Source: Thermoplasmatota archaeon (GTDB lineage Archaea; Thermoplasmatota; Thermoplasmata; Thermoplasmatales; Thermoplasmataceae). Taken from it: a stretch of 64,000 bases of DNA. The stretch is from NCBI GenBank assembly GCA_023379845.1, contig JAMCPG010000021.1:27527-91526 (forward strand). The letters run 5' to 3'. How positions within the stretch are numbered: the first letter of the stretch is position 1; each line of letters starts with the position of its first letter. Position numbers and translations under genes: made by a program. This document shows positions 37,401 to 45,448 of this stretch, in pieces. The notes under the pieces were generated by a model. That model made no database searches. It saw nothing but the letters and a program-made list of their open reading frames with translations, and was not told where the DNA came from.

Positions 37401-39291
37401 TGACTATATGCTTCCGGCTGAGTGGACAACATCCACAAATGCAAATGGCTACGGTCTGCAGCAGCCTGTTGAATACCCAGTCCAGATGGTGTCAGGCACT
37501 CCGTCCGTCTCGGTGAAATTGACAGTGAGCAACAGTACTGTGAGCTATGATGGAACCATAACCGTAACGGCAAACGTTACAAATGCAACAGGTAAACCAG
37601 TCTCGGGTTACATGGTGCAGCTTGAGTCGCAGAACGTCCTTGGAGCCAACAGGGGATACTTTGTCAACGCTTCAGGTAAGGTTGTTCTAGCGACGAACCC
37701 GAACTATGAGTTTGGAAGCTCTTACCTGCCTGCAATTGACCTGTTCACAGGATCCAACGGACTTGCTTCAGCGACATTTAGTCCAGGTTTCTATGCATAT
37801 AATACGCCCTCGCTTACGTTAGAGGCAGCACTGGTCGGCATACCATATGGTGACCACGCACTTGTCCCATATGATTCGTTCATAGTTACCGCGTTGGGCA
37901 TGGGTACCGGCTCACTGTCGATGCCAATGAGCTCTGTGAGCGTATATTCAAACCAGTCTATCTCTTCACTGTACCAGCTGAACTTAACAGATACGAATCT
38001 TGCCAAGAACGCAACATGGACTGCAACATTGAGCAATGGTCTCAGCCAGACGACCAATCTAAGCTACGTGGACTTCATGGTTCCGAACGGTACATACAGC
38101 TATTCAGTCAGGTCACAGTTCAATACTTATTACCTGAACACATCGTCTGGTACTGTGCCTGTCCATGGTGCCAATGCTTCTGCTGCAACCACGACTACAA
38201 CAACAGAGTTTCTAGTAACATTCAACGAGATGGGAATAGGCAATCTGACAACATGGTACATAACGCTTCCAAACATGCCTGCAATGTCCTCGACAGCCTA
38301 CTATGACATGAGCAACGCTTCCATGAATGTTACGAGCATGTCTGTGTTCCTTGGAAACGGTAAATATAATTACACTGCAGCGAGCCAGAATCCAATATAT
38401 GCTCCTGTCAACGTGACTTCCAACTTTACCGTTAACAACAAGGCCGTCAACGTATCTGTTGAATACTACCTAGTAACATACAGTGTTACAATAACTGAAA
38501 CCGGTTTGCCAGCGGGCACCATGTGGTCGGTGAACTTGACAAATGGCACTAACTATACGTCAACATCTTCCAGCTTGACCTTCAAGGCTCCTAATGGAAC
38601 ATACGACTATTCCCTGTACACATCTGCAGCCAATTACATTGCTGTATCAGGCAACTTTACCGTTCACGGAGCTCCCGTATCAAAGGCGGTTGCCTTCGAC
38701 TACTCGTATGTGGTCACATTTACCGAGACGGGTCTTCCGGCCGGTACAAGCTGGTCTGTATCTGTTAACGGCAGCAAATTGTCGTCCACAACTTCGACCA
38801 TCAGCCTGAGGGAAATCAATGGGACATATTCCTACACTGTGTCTGGAGTTCCTGGTTACATGCTTGCCTCATACAGTGGCTCGTTCACTGTCAAGGGCGC
38901 ATCTGTCTCTATAACTCTTAGCTTCACGCAGGTGGTTTACACTGTGACATTGACTGAAACTGGACTCCCAAGCGGAACCTCATGGTCAGTGACATTTGCA
39001 AATGGAACTGTCATGAATTCAACAGGCACAACAATAAGCTTTACAGAACCGAATGGTACATACAGCGTCAATGTAAATACGACAAACAGCAACTATAAGG
39101 CCAACAGCACATCTGTTTCATTTACTGTCTCTGGATCCGCACTATCAGTCAGTGTAGGGTTCCATTCAGTAGTGAAGCCCACCAATAACACCCTGTTGTA
39201 TGTGGTCATTGGAGTTGTTGTTGCGGTTGCAGTAATAGCTGCGGTTGTTGGCCTGATGATGAGGAGAAAGAAACCTTCAGCTGGGCAGTAG
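34498..39291 (+). CDS. Giant family-5 peptide-binding lipoprotein-like protein with beta-repeat tail
   Basis: This is a 1597-residue surface protein. After an N-terminal signal helix (IGLISVTLAVAAIMMLSGVGMM) comes a family-5 solute-binding domain (about residues 60-730; for example TPILPYHIWKSH, GTGPFMMVNGY, ALNYATDKAYLA). Then follow at least two Ig-like regions (about 740-840 and 1000-1140). Next are five related beta units of about 80 residues, three of which contain TETGLPxGTxWSV. A C-terminal membrane helix and RRKK tail end the protein. It is anchored at the C-terminus and very rich in N-x-S/T glycosylation sites. Usual length for the family is 550-600. It probably captures oligopeptides for the permeases encoded just downstream. 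Confidence 0.9.
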   Translation: MVSMKKIGLISVTLAVAAIMMLSGVGMMLYNGVGSANAPSHAASSVSGKSTVSPVNTLTAWTPGTLTMNEPGYTGGVYKVASTINIGHMNIIKQTSLYAGLLTDEIYDSPYQELPNGTYIPWLASSCVEANTSGLSNHTTFDPLTDSWQTYNLSYTLHIVPGVKWSDWTPSDASSTYTYSNTQTYYTASGTPYTHTYSKYGSTKMLTYEVQSADFVISWELLIQSSDYNTEYSNVVNVIPVNNLTVEYLLSSTSATFATYTRETPILPYHIWKSHIYADAAGDWNYNPAIASGTGYNDWELGYSASTGYAPGYVGTGPFMMVNGYNGTNGYYIANKGWELYVNPYYFIQYTTSSTYAQFFANNSWATPNLWREYTPKILAVEYPYYSTLSAAVTAMSEGLVQTITEGVTPSFVPVVDTFANTYIFHKASSGYGYMQLNSYASQAPMNITAFRQALNYATDKAYLATVIDSGYDILGQPIIPPSDPLWRNDSTPSYSYNPAKAESLIGAIPGMKNVSGNWQYNGKPVSADIQITSAGPNPLGVEGALVIAQEWSSIGVPTTVTQESFTTLVPNLENYNYNVISLGITGISGDPTGDYFAFYNYNLGNGTGFYLGPWSTITYAGKTLTGAQVNDTMNNLTLKLNSISNLVTRIGISDEIQGIAAIESTMINLGYGIDILPFTNTTFTNISEVNIPYASYMYWAVLTAHTRTKAIVTHYTSKYNVSVQTSNTTYYNGQTGSVTVTVTSNLTGAVVSGANVTVGVSPSGATINITSNTGVTNSNGQYVWKFTVLNTQPLIYTNQYFGRLNFTAVASGGPSVEPGLGSALANVLPEGLKVVTAPTPTLSGTSKQLYWMKFENSSNGKPIANFSYTIQVASGAIIMTPAYAGEVETNTSSYNAFIGAPYYAVNDIKNPSNASMSSLTGKTSLNGTVYFWIQANKDYNYSAYGSQGLTYIFLGDMAQGTPVSGAADYMLPAEWTTSTNANGYGLQQPVEYPVQMVSGTPSVSVKLTVSNSTVSYDGTITVTANVTNATGKPVSGYMVQLESQNVLGANRGYFVNASGKVVLATNPNYEFGSSYLPAIDLFTGSNGLASATFSPGFYAYNTPSLTLEAALVGIPYGDHALVPYDSFIVTALGMGTGSLSMPMSSVSVYSNQSISSLYQLNLTDTNLAKNATWTATLSNGLSQTTNLSYVDFMVPNGTYSYSVRSQFNTYYLNTSSGTVPVHGANASAATTTTTTEFLVTFNEMGIGNLTTWYITLPNMPAMSSTAYYDMSNASMNVTSMSVFLGNGKYNYTAASQNPIYAPVNVTSNFTVNNKAVNVSVEYYLVTYSVTITETGLPAGTMWSVNLTNGTNYTSTSSSLTFKAPNGTYDYSLYTSAANYIAVSGNFTVHGAPVSKAVAFDYSYVVTFTETGLPAGTSWSVSVNGSKLSSTTSTISLREINGTYSYTVSGVPGYMLASYSGSFTVKGASVSITLSFTQVVYTVTLTETGLPSGTSWSVTFANGTVMNSTGTTISFTEPNGTYSVNVNTTNSNYKANSTSVSFTVSGSALSVSVGFHSVVKPTNNTLLYVVIGVVVAVAVIAAVVGLMMRRKKPSAGQ
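37966..39168 (+). repeat. Five tandem beta-domain repeats in the binding protein
   Basis: Units start near 37966, 38206, 38464, 38707 and 38932, each about 240 bp (80 residues). The shared pattern is a strand ending in TETGLPAGTSWSV or a weaker version, then a NGTYxYxV strand, then a FTVxGxxVSVxVxF strand. The first two units are degenerate and the last three are close copies. They probably form a stalk between the binding domain and the membrane. Confidence 0.75.
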
Positions 39292-39295
39292 GCTT

Positions 39296-39330
39296 GTTAT
39301 TTTTTATTTATTCATTATCTTTATTAATTT
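39296..39330 (+). terminator. T-rich tract after the binding-protein gene
   Basis: The T-rich stretches TTATTTTTTATTT and TCTTTATTAATTTC follow the stop codon by a few bases. Archaeal RNA polymerase terminates on such tracts, so this could reduce read-through into the permease genes, giving more binding protein than permease. Confidence 0.4.
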
Positions 39331-39365
39331 CAATTTGATTATTTAGTTATAGAAGAGGTAATGCT

Positions 39366-40346
39366 ATGAATGCTTTTGTTGCGATAAGGAAACTAATTCA
39401 GGGTGTAGTCCTCTTAGTCCTGGTAACAATTATCATATTTGTAATTTTTAGATTGATGCCTGGAAATCCTGCTGATCTGATACTCCTCTCATTGAAGAGC
39501 AAACCCACCCTTGCCGAAAAACAGCAGCTCCTCAAATCATTTGGCCTTGAAAATGGAAAATGGTCTTATCAGGCTTTTACAACATTCATCTATGATATGT
39601 TCACTGCACACTGGGGCATGGACTATTATTACGGAGCAACCGTGAGCCAGATAATTTTCACGGCTCTTCCGTACACGCTTGTTCTTGTCGGCGGTGCTGC
39701 TGTTCTTGGTTGGATCTTCGGAATCCCACTCGGTATTACAACCACCAGGCTCAGGGGGAAGAAGAGTGAAACTGCTATTCTGACCTCAAGCCTGATAGTA
39801 AGCTCTATCCCATATCTGGTGCTTGCTGTCCTTCTGTATCTGTATCTCATTGCATATCTTCACTGGTTTCCAGTTTCTGGCTATTTCAGTTTCTCGGATC
39901 TTGAACACCCTACCTTCTTTAGCGTTCTCACTGTATTCAGGACTATAGCAATCCCTCTGGTGTCCCTGTTTCTTATAGGCGCAGCAGGCCACCTTATAAC
40001 AATGAGAGCCACGATGGTCTCGATTCTTGGGGAAGACTTCATAACCACCGCAAGGGCAAAGGGAGTCAGGGAAAAGGACATTCTTAGAAAACATGCTGCC
40101 AGGAATGCGCTCATTCCAGTGTCCACCAGGATGGCACTAGAATTCGCCCTAATCCTTAGTGGTGCATTGATTGTGGATATTATATTCTCTTATCCGGGGA
40201 TTGGGTATTACCTTTACGAGGCTACATTGAAGGAAGACTATCCATTGATAGAGGCCGCTACATTTATGATATCTGTGATTACGATATTTGCATACTTGAT
40301 TATCGATTATGTACACGCTTGGCTGGACCCAAGAATACGAGTTTAA
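39366..40346 (+). CDS. dppB: Peptide ABC transporter permease, DppB/OppB type
   Basis: This 326-residue protein has six helices. It starts with the family block LIQGVVLLVLVTIIIFVIFRLMPGNPADL and carries the ATPase-coupling EAA loop in EDFITTARAKGVREKDILRKHAARNAL. GALIVDIIFSYPGIGYYLYEA is the typical fifth-helix region. Its length is normal, unlike its partner permease. AGAGGT before the ATG is a likely ribosome-binding site. It is the second gene of the dpp operon. Confidence 0.93.
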   Translation: MNAFVAIRKLIQGVVLLVLVTIIIFVIFRLMPGNPADLILLSLKSKPTLAEKQQLLKSFGLENGKWSYQAFTTFIYDMFTAHWGMDYYYGATVSQIIFTALPYTLVLVGGAAVLGWIFGIPLGITTTRLRGKKSETAILTSSLIVSSIPYLVLAVLLYLYLIAYLHWFPVSGYFSFSDLEHPTFFSVLTVFRTIAIPLVSLFLIGAAGHLITMRATMVSILGEDFITTARAKGVREKDILRKHAARNALIPVSTRMALEFALILSGALIVDIIFSYPGIGYYLYEATLKEDYPLIEAATFMISVITIFAYLIIDYVHAWLDPRIRV

Positions 40347-40355
40347 GGTGATAAA

Positions 40356-42701
40356 TTGCTCAGTGAAGATGACAAACAGAGAGAAAACAACAAACGACTG
40401 CGAAGGCTGAAACGGCAGCGCAACCTGCAACACTATAGATCTCAGTTCAGGATTTACATGAAATCCAAATACGGCAAGGCAGGGTTCATCATACTCCTGA
40501 CTTTCGCAATTATAGCGCTGCTTTCACCTATTTTGGCTCCCCAGCCATATTCATATATTGCTCCTGGAATCGATACCCATATAGCCAAGGAACGGGCAGC
40601 CATAGTATTGGGTTCAAACAACTCGTCATCGGGAGGCAATCAAACTTACTTGGGACCACTGGCATCCTCTCCAGGAACAACGGGGTCTTATGTAATCTAT
40701 TATGCCGTGTCAAATGGATCCCTCTATTCGGAAGGGATAGGCTCGACCGGTTCGACGCCCGTAAATTCATCTTTTTATCTGTATAATGTTCCTGTCAATT
40801 CCACAAACACCCTTTTGATGCCAATTATTTTTCCGCTATTGAATTACAAGGAACTTATTCCAGGCGGGCAGTATGACCTGCAGAACTTTATTCTTCTCTC
40901 GACAACGAATGGCAACTTATATGTTGGAAAGGCAGGATGGACTGGAACCCTAACAGGATCCGGAACGCCAACTTATGTCGCTGTATCTCATGCAAAGGTT
41001 AACGGCACGATTGTCTCGCCACCAGTGAGTGATTCAATACCTCTGCAGTTCACGCTTCCACCCTTCGTGCCTTTTTACAACATACCATCGGACTATTATT
41101 CCAATCCAAATTACGAGATTGGGAACCCCGGTTTCGTATACGTGGTTTCCCATAACGTTACGGGATATTACCTGAATGAATTCCAGGCATATCCTCTTGT
41201 CCATAGGTGGACGATAAAGTTGAATACAAACACTGCACCAAGAAATGTCATATACTACGGTTCATTCTTCCTTCTTGGCCTTGTTGGGGATGAATCTTCC
41301 GTCATTGTATCGTACAGCAACAACCTTACTGCCTACTCGCCTGTCAATGGGGCAACTGTATGGAATCTTCACACAAACAGCTCAATCGTGGAAGGTCCAT
41401 ATATACCCAGGGATTACCAGTTCCAGTCAAACTCGTACAATTCATTATTCATCGCTACTGCGAACAACAATGTGTATTCAGTGAACCTTGGGACTAGAAA
41501 CATGACTAAGATACTGCACTCAACCTCAAGAATAACAGGATTCTCCAGTTCTTATGGCAGTGTTGGTTTCCCTGCTGTTCTTGTTTCCGAGACATCGACA
41601 AGCGTTTACATTACGTCAAGCCTGTTTACAACTTCAACCAACACAACGTCAACAAACAACACAAATACAACCAACGTCAGCCGGAGCGACTATACGACCA
41701 GGAATTTCACACTTCCCGCAGGATATGGAAGCTACTTAACCAATCCAATTTTCGACAATTTTGCCTTTACCTTCATTATTGCATCTTCGCACGGGTTAAT
41801 GTTTTCGCTCCAGACAGGCAACGGCTCTTATCCATTTACATGGAGAGCAACCCTCACCCCTACGCCTGTCAATGTTTCCCAGCCAATAACATTCTACGAT
41901 GTTGCGACAGGCAGGAGTGTTATTGGTGTAATTGCTTCAACTGGTGTATTCTACATCTATGACACAAATGCTTACGATCTAAATCCAATACCTCCAACGT
42001 TTCACACAGTGACAGGGGCCATATTCCCGCTGGGAACAAATCAGGAGGGTCAGGATCTATTTGCGCAGTTCATTCAAAGTTTCTGGACTGACTGGCTTCT
42101 CGGTGTCATGATAGGTATCGCCACAATAGCGGTTGCCCTGGTTGCGGCAATGGTCATCGGATACAAAGGCGGTGCAATCGGCAGCATATTCGAAGTCATC
42201 TCGCTTTCGGTTTACCTGATACCTGGACTGGCTTTGCTTATCGCGTTGCAATCTGTCATAGGATCCAGTTTCACAAACCTTGTGTGGATAGTGACTATAG
42301 TTTCGTGGCCGTTTACGACATTCACGCTGATAGGAATAGTGAGACAGATCAAGTCAAGGACATTCGTTGAAGCCGCAAGGGTATCTGGAGCAGGATTCTT
42401 TGGAATCATGAGGAGACATATTCTCCCAAACATCGCACCCCTTACTCTTTATCTCCTTTCGCTGGCTATAAGCGGTGGAGTTGCGGCAGTGGCTGGTCTC
42501 CAGTTCCTTGGGCTTGCACCTCTCAACCTGTCCACATGGGGAGGCATGCTTAACTCCGTTCTTGGAAACTTCTATTACGCTGTACTTGCACCGTGGTGGG
42601 TTCTTCCTCCGGCAATTGCTCTTACCATGTTCATATTTGCCTTCATCTTCGCGTCAAGAGGCCTTGACGAAGTGGTGAATCCAAGATTGAGGAGGCGCTA
42701 G
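40356..42701 (+). CDS. dppC: Peptide ABC transporter permease, DppC type, with giant external insertion
   Basis: DppC proteins usually have about 290 residues; this one has 781. Residues 42-62 form the normal first helix. The normal next block (PLGTNQEGQDLFAQFI, matching HPLGTDxxGRDxxSR) does not appear until about residue 555. Between them is a roughly 485-residue external region rich in Ser, Thr, Asn and N-glycosylation sites. It contains beta-propeller-like PQQ/WD strands (LTAYSPVNGATVWNLHTN; IATANNNVYSVNLGTR). The remaining helices and the EAA loop (FVEAARVSGAGFFGIMRRHILPNIAP) are standard. The start is TTG 40356 after AAGGTG. It ends directly at the next ATG. Confidence 0.9.
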   Translation: MLSEDDKQRENNKRLRRLKRQRNLQHYRSQFRIYMKSKYGKAGFIILLTFAIIALLSPILAPQPYSYIAPGIDTHIAKERAAIVLGSNNSSSGGNQTYLGPLASSPGTTGSYVIYYAVSNGSLYSEGIGSTGSTPVNSSFYLYNVPVNSTNTLLMPIIFPLLNYKELIPGGQYDLQNFILLSTTNGNLYVGKAGWTGTLTGSGTPTYVAVSHAKVNGTIVSPPVSDSIPLQFTLPPFVPFYNIPSDYYSNPNYEIGNPGFVYVVSHNVTGYYLNEFQAYPLVHRWTIKLNTNTAPRNVIYYGSFFLLGLVGDESSVIVSYSNNLTAYSPVNGATVWNLHTNSSIVEGPYIPRDYQFQSNSYNSLFIATANNNVYSVNLGTRNMTKILHSTSRITGFSSSYGSVGFPAVLVSETSTSVYITSSLFTTSTNTTSTNNTNTTNVSRSDYTTRNFTLPAGYGSYLTNPIFDNFAFTFIIASSHGLMFSLQTGNGSYPFTWRATLTPTPVNVSQPITFYDVATGRSVIGVIASTGVFYIYDTNAYDLNPIPPTFHTVTGAIFPLGTNQEGQDLFAQFIQSFWTDWLLGVMIGIATIAVALVAAMVIGYKGGAIGSIFEVISLSVYLIPGLALLIALQSVIGSSFTNLVWIVTIVSWPFTTFTLIGIVRQIKSRTFVEAARVSGAGFFGIMRRHILPNIAPLTLYLLSLAISGGVAAVAGLQFLGLAPLNLSTWGGMLNSVLGNFYYAVLAPWWVLPPAIALTMFIFAFIFASRGLDEVVNPRLRRR

Positions 42702-45038
42702 ATGCAGATAGGCGCCTTCAGGACAGATAATACAATGGGAAAAACCATCGTCAGGGTCAATGACCTTTCAGTCAGGTTCAGGACGGTTGACGGCGATATT
42801 CAGGCACTCTCCAACATAAGCTTTGATCTCAAGGAGGGCGAAATCCTGGGAATAATAGGCGAGAGCGGATCAGGAAAGTCAACCCTTGCGACGGCTATGA
42901 TGTCTCTCCTCCCCGACAATGCAACTGTCGGCGGGGAAGTAAGATTTGTTAACAGGATGCCTGGAGGACTGGAGGATGAAGAGGTCGTTACTTCGGCGGA
43001 TACAACTGGCAGGGCTTATTTCAAACTTAAGAAGTCATCAAGGAAGATTCTTGATCAACGACTCACCACACTCAGGTGGAAATCAATCGCAATGGTTTTC
43101 CAGGGGGCGATGAACTCCCTCAACCCCGTATACACAGTGAGGCGCCAGATAAAGGAGGTCTTCGATATACATGAACCATTCATGACGATGGAGGAGGTGA
43201 ATGCAAGGATAGAAGAATCCTCAAAGCTTGCCGGTTTCAACACGAGGTTCCTTGATTCCTATCCGCACCAGCTGAGTGGCGGAATGAAGCAGAGGGCCGT
43301 TATATCCATGGCGCTTGCGCTGAATCCTCAGCTAATAATTGCGGACGAGCCAACGACGGGACTGGATGTCATCACACAGGCCAAGATCATAAAGGAGCTC
43401 AGGAAACTCAGGGATAATGGCCTGATAAAATCAATGGTCATAATATCACATGATGTTGGGGTGGTATCGCAACTTGCAGACAGGGTAGCCGTCCTCTATG
43501 CAGGAAAGATTATGGAGATGGGTTCAGCCAAGGATGTATTCAAGAACAGCGCGAACCCTTATACTGTTGCTCTACTGAGAAGCTATCCGTCTATAAGATC
43601 TACCCGAACCTTGGTAACTGGAATTCCTGGTGTCGTTCCAGATCTACTGAACCTTCCAAAGGCATGTTACTTTGTGGAGAGGTGTTTCTATGCCAAGCCT
43701 GATTGCTCCGGTCAGATCCCGGCTTACATTGAGGCATCTCCCGGACATAAGAGCCTCTGCCTTCACACGAAAGAATTCATCAATGACATGGGCGAGGGGA
43801 AATTGAAGCCAAGCACGGAAAAGATACAGGAAAGCAAGGATTATACAGATAGTGCCTACAATGTGATAGAAGCTTCCAACCTGACCAAGTATTTTGAACT
43901 TTCAGCAGGTGCGTCAGGTAGCCTTTTCGGATTGGGAAAAAAGAAGTTTGTCCGGGCCGTGGATCACATAGACATGGATATAAAAAAGGGGCAGGTTCTT
44001 GGGGTGGTTGGAGAGAGCGGCTCAGGCAAGACCACTCTTGGAAGGACAATATTGATGACAATCAGGCCTACTTCTGGCAAAATACTTTATTCCTACCAGT
44101 CTGACGGAGAAATTAAGAACATCAATGTCTCTCAGCTGCATGAAAGATCACATGAATTCAAGGCTTACAGGAAGGCGACACAGCTTATTTTCCAGGATCC
44201 ATACGATTCGATAAACCCCAAGATGACCATACTCGACATAGTCGCAGAACCATTAATGTTCAGTCTGGGATCCCACTCTTTTGCGGAGCTTGACCAGATG
44301 AAGGCTGCGTCCCATAACGCTTCTGTTCCGAAGAAGAAGGCACACGAGCAACCGGACATTCTCGCGGAAGTATCAAGAGCCCTTGAAATTGCAAATCTGA
44401 CGCCAGCAAGCAACTACATAAACAGGTATCCGCATGAGCTTTCAGGCGGGGAGAGACAGAGGGTCTCGATAGCAAGGGCATTGATACAGCGTCCCGACTT
44501 CCTTCTCGCTGATGAGCCGATATCCATGCTTGATGTGTCAATCAGGGCAAACGTCATGAACCTTCTTCTGCATCTGAGGAACGAGTACGGCATGTCGATA
44601 ATGTACATATCGCATGACATTGCGTCGGCCAGATACGTTTCCGATTATATCGTAGTCATGTATCTCGGCGTTGCCGTTGAGTATGGTCCCGTTGAGGAGA
44701 TAATAAAAATGCCATTCCATCCATACACCAAGGCGCTAATAAACGCGGTTCCATCCCCGGATCCGGACTGGATCCAGCATGACCTGAAGATACTTGGAGA
44801 GGTTGGCAATTCCGTCGACGTCCATGAGGGATGCAGGTTCTACGATCGGTGTGTCTTCAGGAAGGATATATGCGAGGGCACCCCGCCACCTGTCAGGAGG
44901 GGAACAGACAGGATGTATATATGCCACTTTGACCAGGATGGCCTGATCGAGAACGAGGAAGACGAGAATGTTGAGAAAACCGAGGAAGGGGACATAGAGG
45001 TTTTTGGATCCGGCGGAGATACAGAGAACAAGCAGTAA
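42702..45038 (+). CDS. dppD: Fused two-domain peptide ABC transporter ATPase (DppD-DppF)
   Basis: This 778-residue protein joins the two ATPase subunits that are normally separate. Domain 1 (about residues 15-330) has Walker A GESGSGKST, signature LSGGMKQRAVISMAL and Walker B IIADEPTTGLDV. Domain 2 (about 385-750) has GESGSGKTT, LSGGERQRVSIARAL and LLADEPISMLDV. Each ends with the oligopeptide-ATPase Cys-rich tail (CYFVERCFYAKPDC; CRFYDRCVFRKDIC). The linker around 350-385 is charged. Both sites look catalytically complete. It starts immediately after the dppC stop and drives uptake through DppB/DppC. Confidence 0.93.
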   Translation: MQIGAFRTDNTMGKTIVRVNDLSVRFRTVDGDIQALSNISFDLKEGEILGIIGESGSGKSTLATAMMSLLPDNATVGGEVRFVNRMPGGLEDEEVVTSADTTGRAYFKLKKSSRKILDQRLTTLRWKSIAMVFQGAMNSLNPVYTVRRQIKEVFDIHEPFMTMEEVNARIEESSKLAGFNTRFLDSYPHQLSGGMKQRAVISMALALNPQLIIADEPTTGLDVITQAKIIKELRKLRDNGLIKSMVIISHDVGVVSQLADRVAVLYAGKIMEMGSAKDVFKNSANPYTVALLRSYPSIRSTRTLVTGIPGVVPDLLNLPKACYFVERCFYAKPDCSGQIPAYIEASPGHKSLCLHTKEFINDMGEGKLKPSTEKIQESKDYTDSAYNVIEASNLTKYFELSAGASGSLFGLGKKKFVRAVDHIDMDIKKGQVLGVVGESGSGKTTLGRTILMTIRPTSGKILYSYQSDGEIKNINVSQLHERSHEFKAYRKATQLIFQDPYDSINPKMTILDIVAEPLMFSLGSHSFAELDQMKAASHNASVPKKKAHEQPDILAEVSRALEIANLTPASNYINRYPHELSGGERQRVSIARALIQRPDFLLADEPISMLDVSIRANVMNLLLHLRNEYGMSIMYISHDIASARYVSDYIVVMYLGVAVEYGPVEEIIKMPFHPYTKALINAVPSPDPDWIQHDLKILGEVGNSVDVHEGCRFYDRCVFRKDICEGTPPPVRRGTDRMYICHFDQDGLIENEEDENVEKTEEGDIEVFGSGGDTENKQ

Positions 45039-45045
45039 GGTCAAG

Positions 45046-45447
45046 TTGATTGAAAAGGAACGTAATGATAGAAATAGCGACCTTGAGTTGGAGGCGCTTG
45101 AACATCGCAATACCATACAGGCAATACTGCGCTTCATATACCTGCCCATTGCTTTCCTGATTGCGCTGATACTCGTTGCCCTGATTGTCTTTTATTTCCG
45201 CATATCTATAATAACTGTTGCGATGCCTACAATAATGACGTTCTGCGGTTTTGGCGTTGCCTTTGTGGGTGCATTCTGGGACTTCGGCGCCAGGAAATAT
45301 CTTAACAGCCTTGCAAACAGCAGGATAGTCTTCACGGAGAATGATGTGACAAGGATCAATAAACAGCAGCTGCAGCTGACGCTTATCTATCTGGGCATAG
45401 CAGGTCTCTATATCCTCTCGGCCGCTTTCATATACCTGTTCTTCTAG
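45046..45447 (+). CDS. Small two- or three-helix membrane protein of the dpp operon
   Basis: This protein of about 133 residues has a charged N-terminus (IEKERNDRNSDLELEALEHRN), two central helices (LRFIYLPIAFLIALILVALIVFYF; VAMPTIMTFCGFGVAFVGAFW) and a C-terminal helix (LTLIYLGIAGLYILSAAFIYLFF). I choose TTG 45046, which follows AAGGT at 45036; a TTG at 45004 inside the ATPase gene is the other option. No family is recognised. Its place at the end of the operon suggests an accessory part of the peptide transporter. Confidence 0.6.
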   Translation: MIEKERNDRNSDLELEALEHRNTIQAILRFIYLPIAFLIALILVALIVFYFRISIITVAMPTIMTFCGFGVAFVGAFWDFGARKYLNSLANSRIVFTENDVTRINKQQLQLTLIYLGIAGLYILSAAFIYLFF

Positions 45448-45448
45448 A

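Noticed and set aside
37960..39170. DNA repeats in the binding-protein gene as a CRISPR or satellite array
   Set aside because: The periodicity of about 240 bp follows protein domains in one frame, with weak DNA identity and no spacers.
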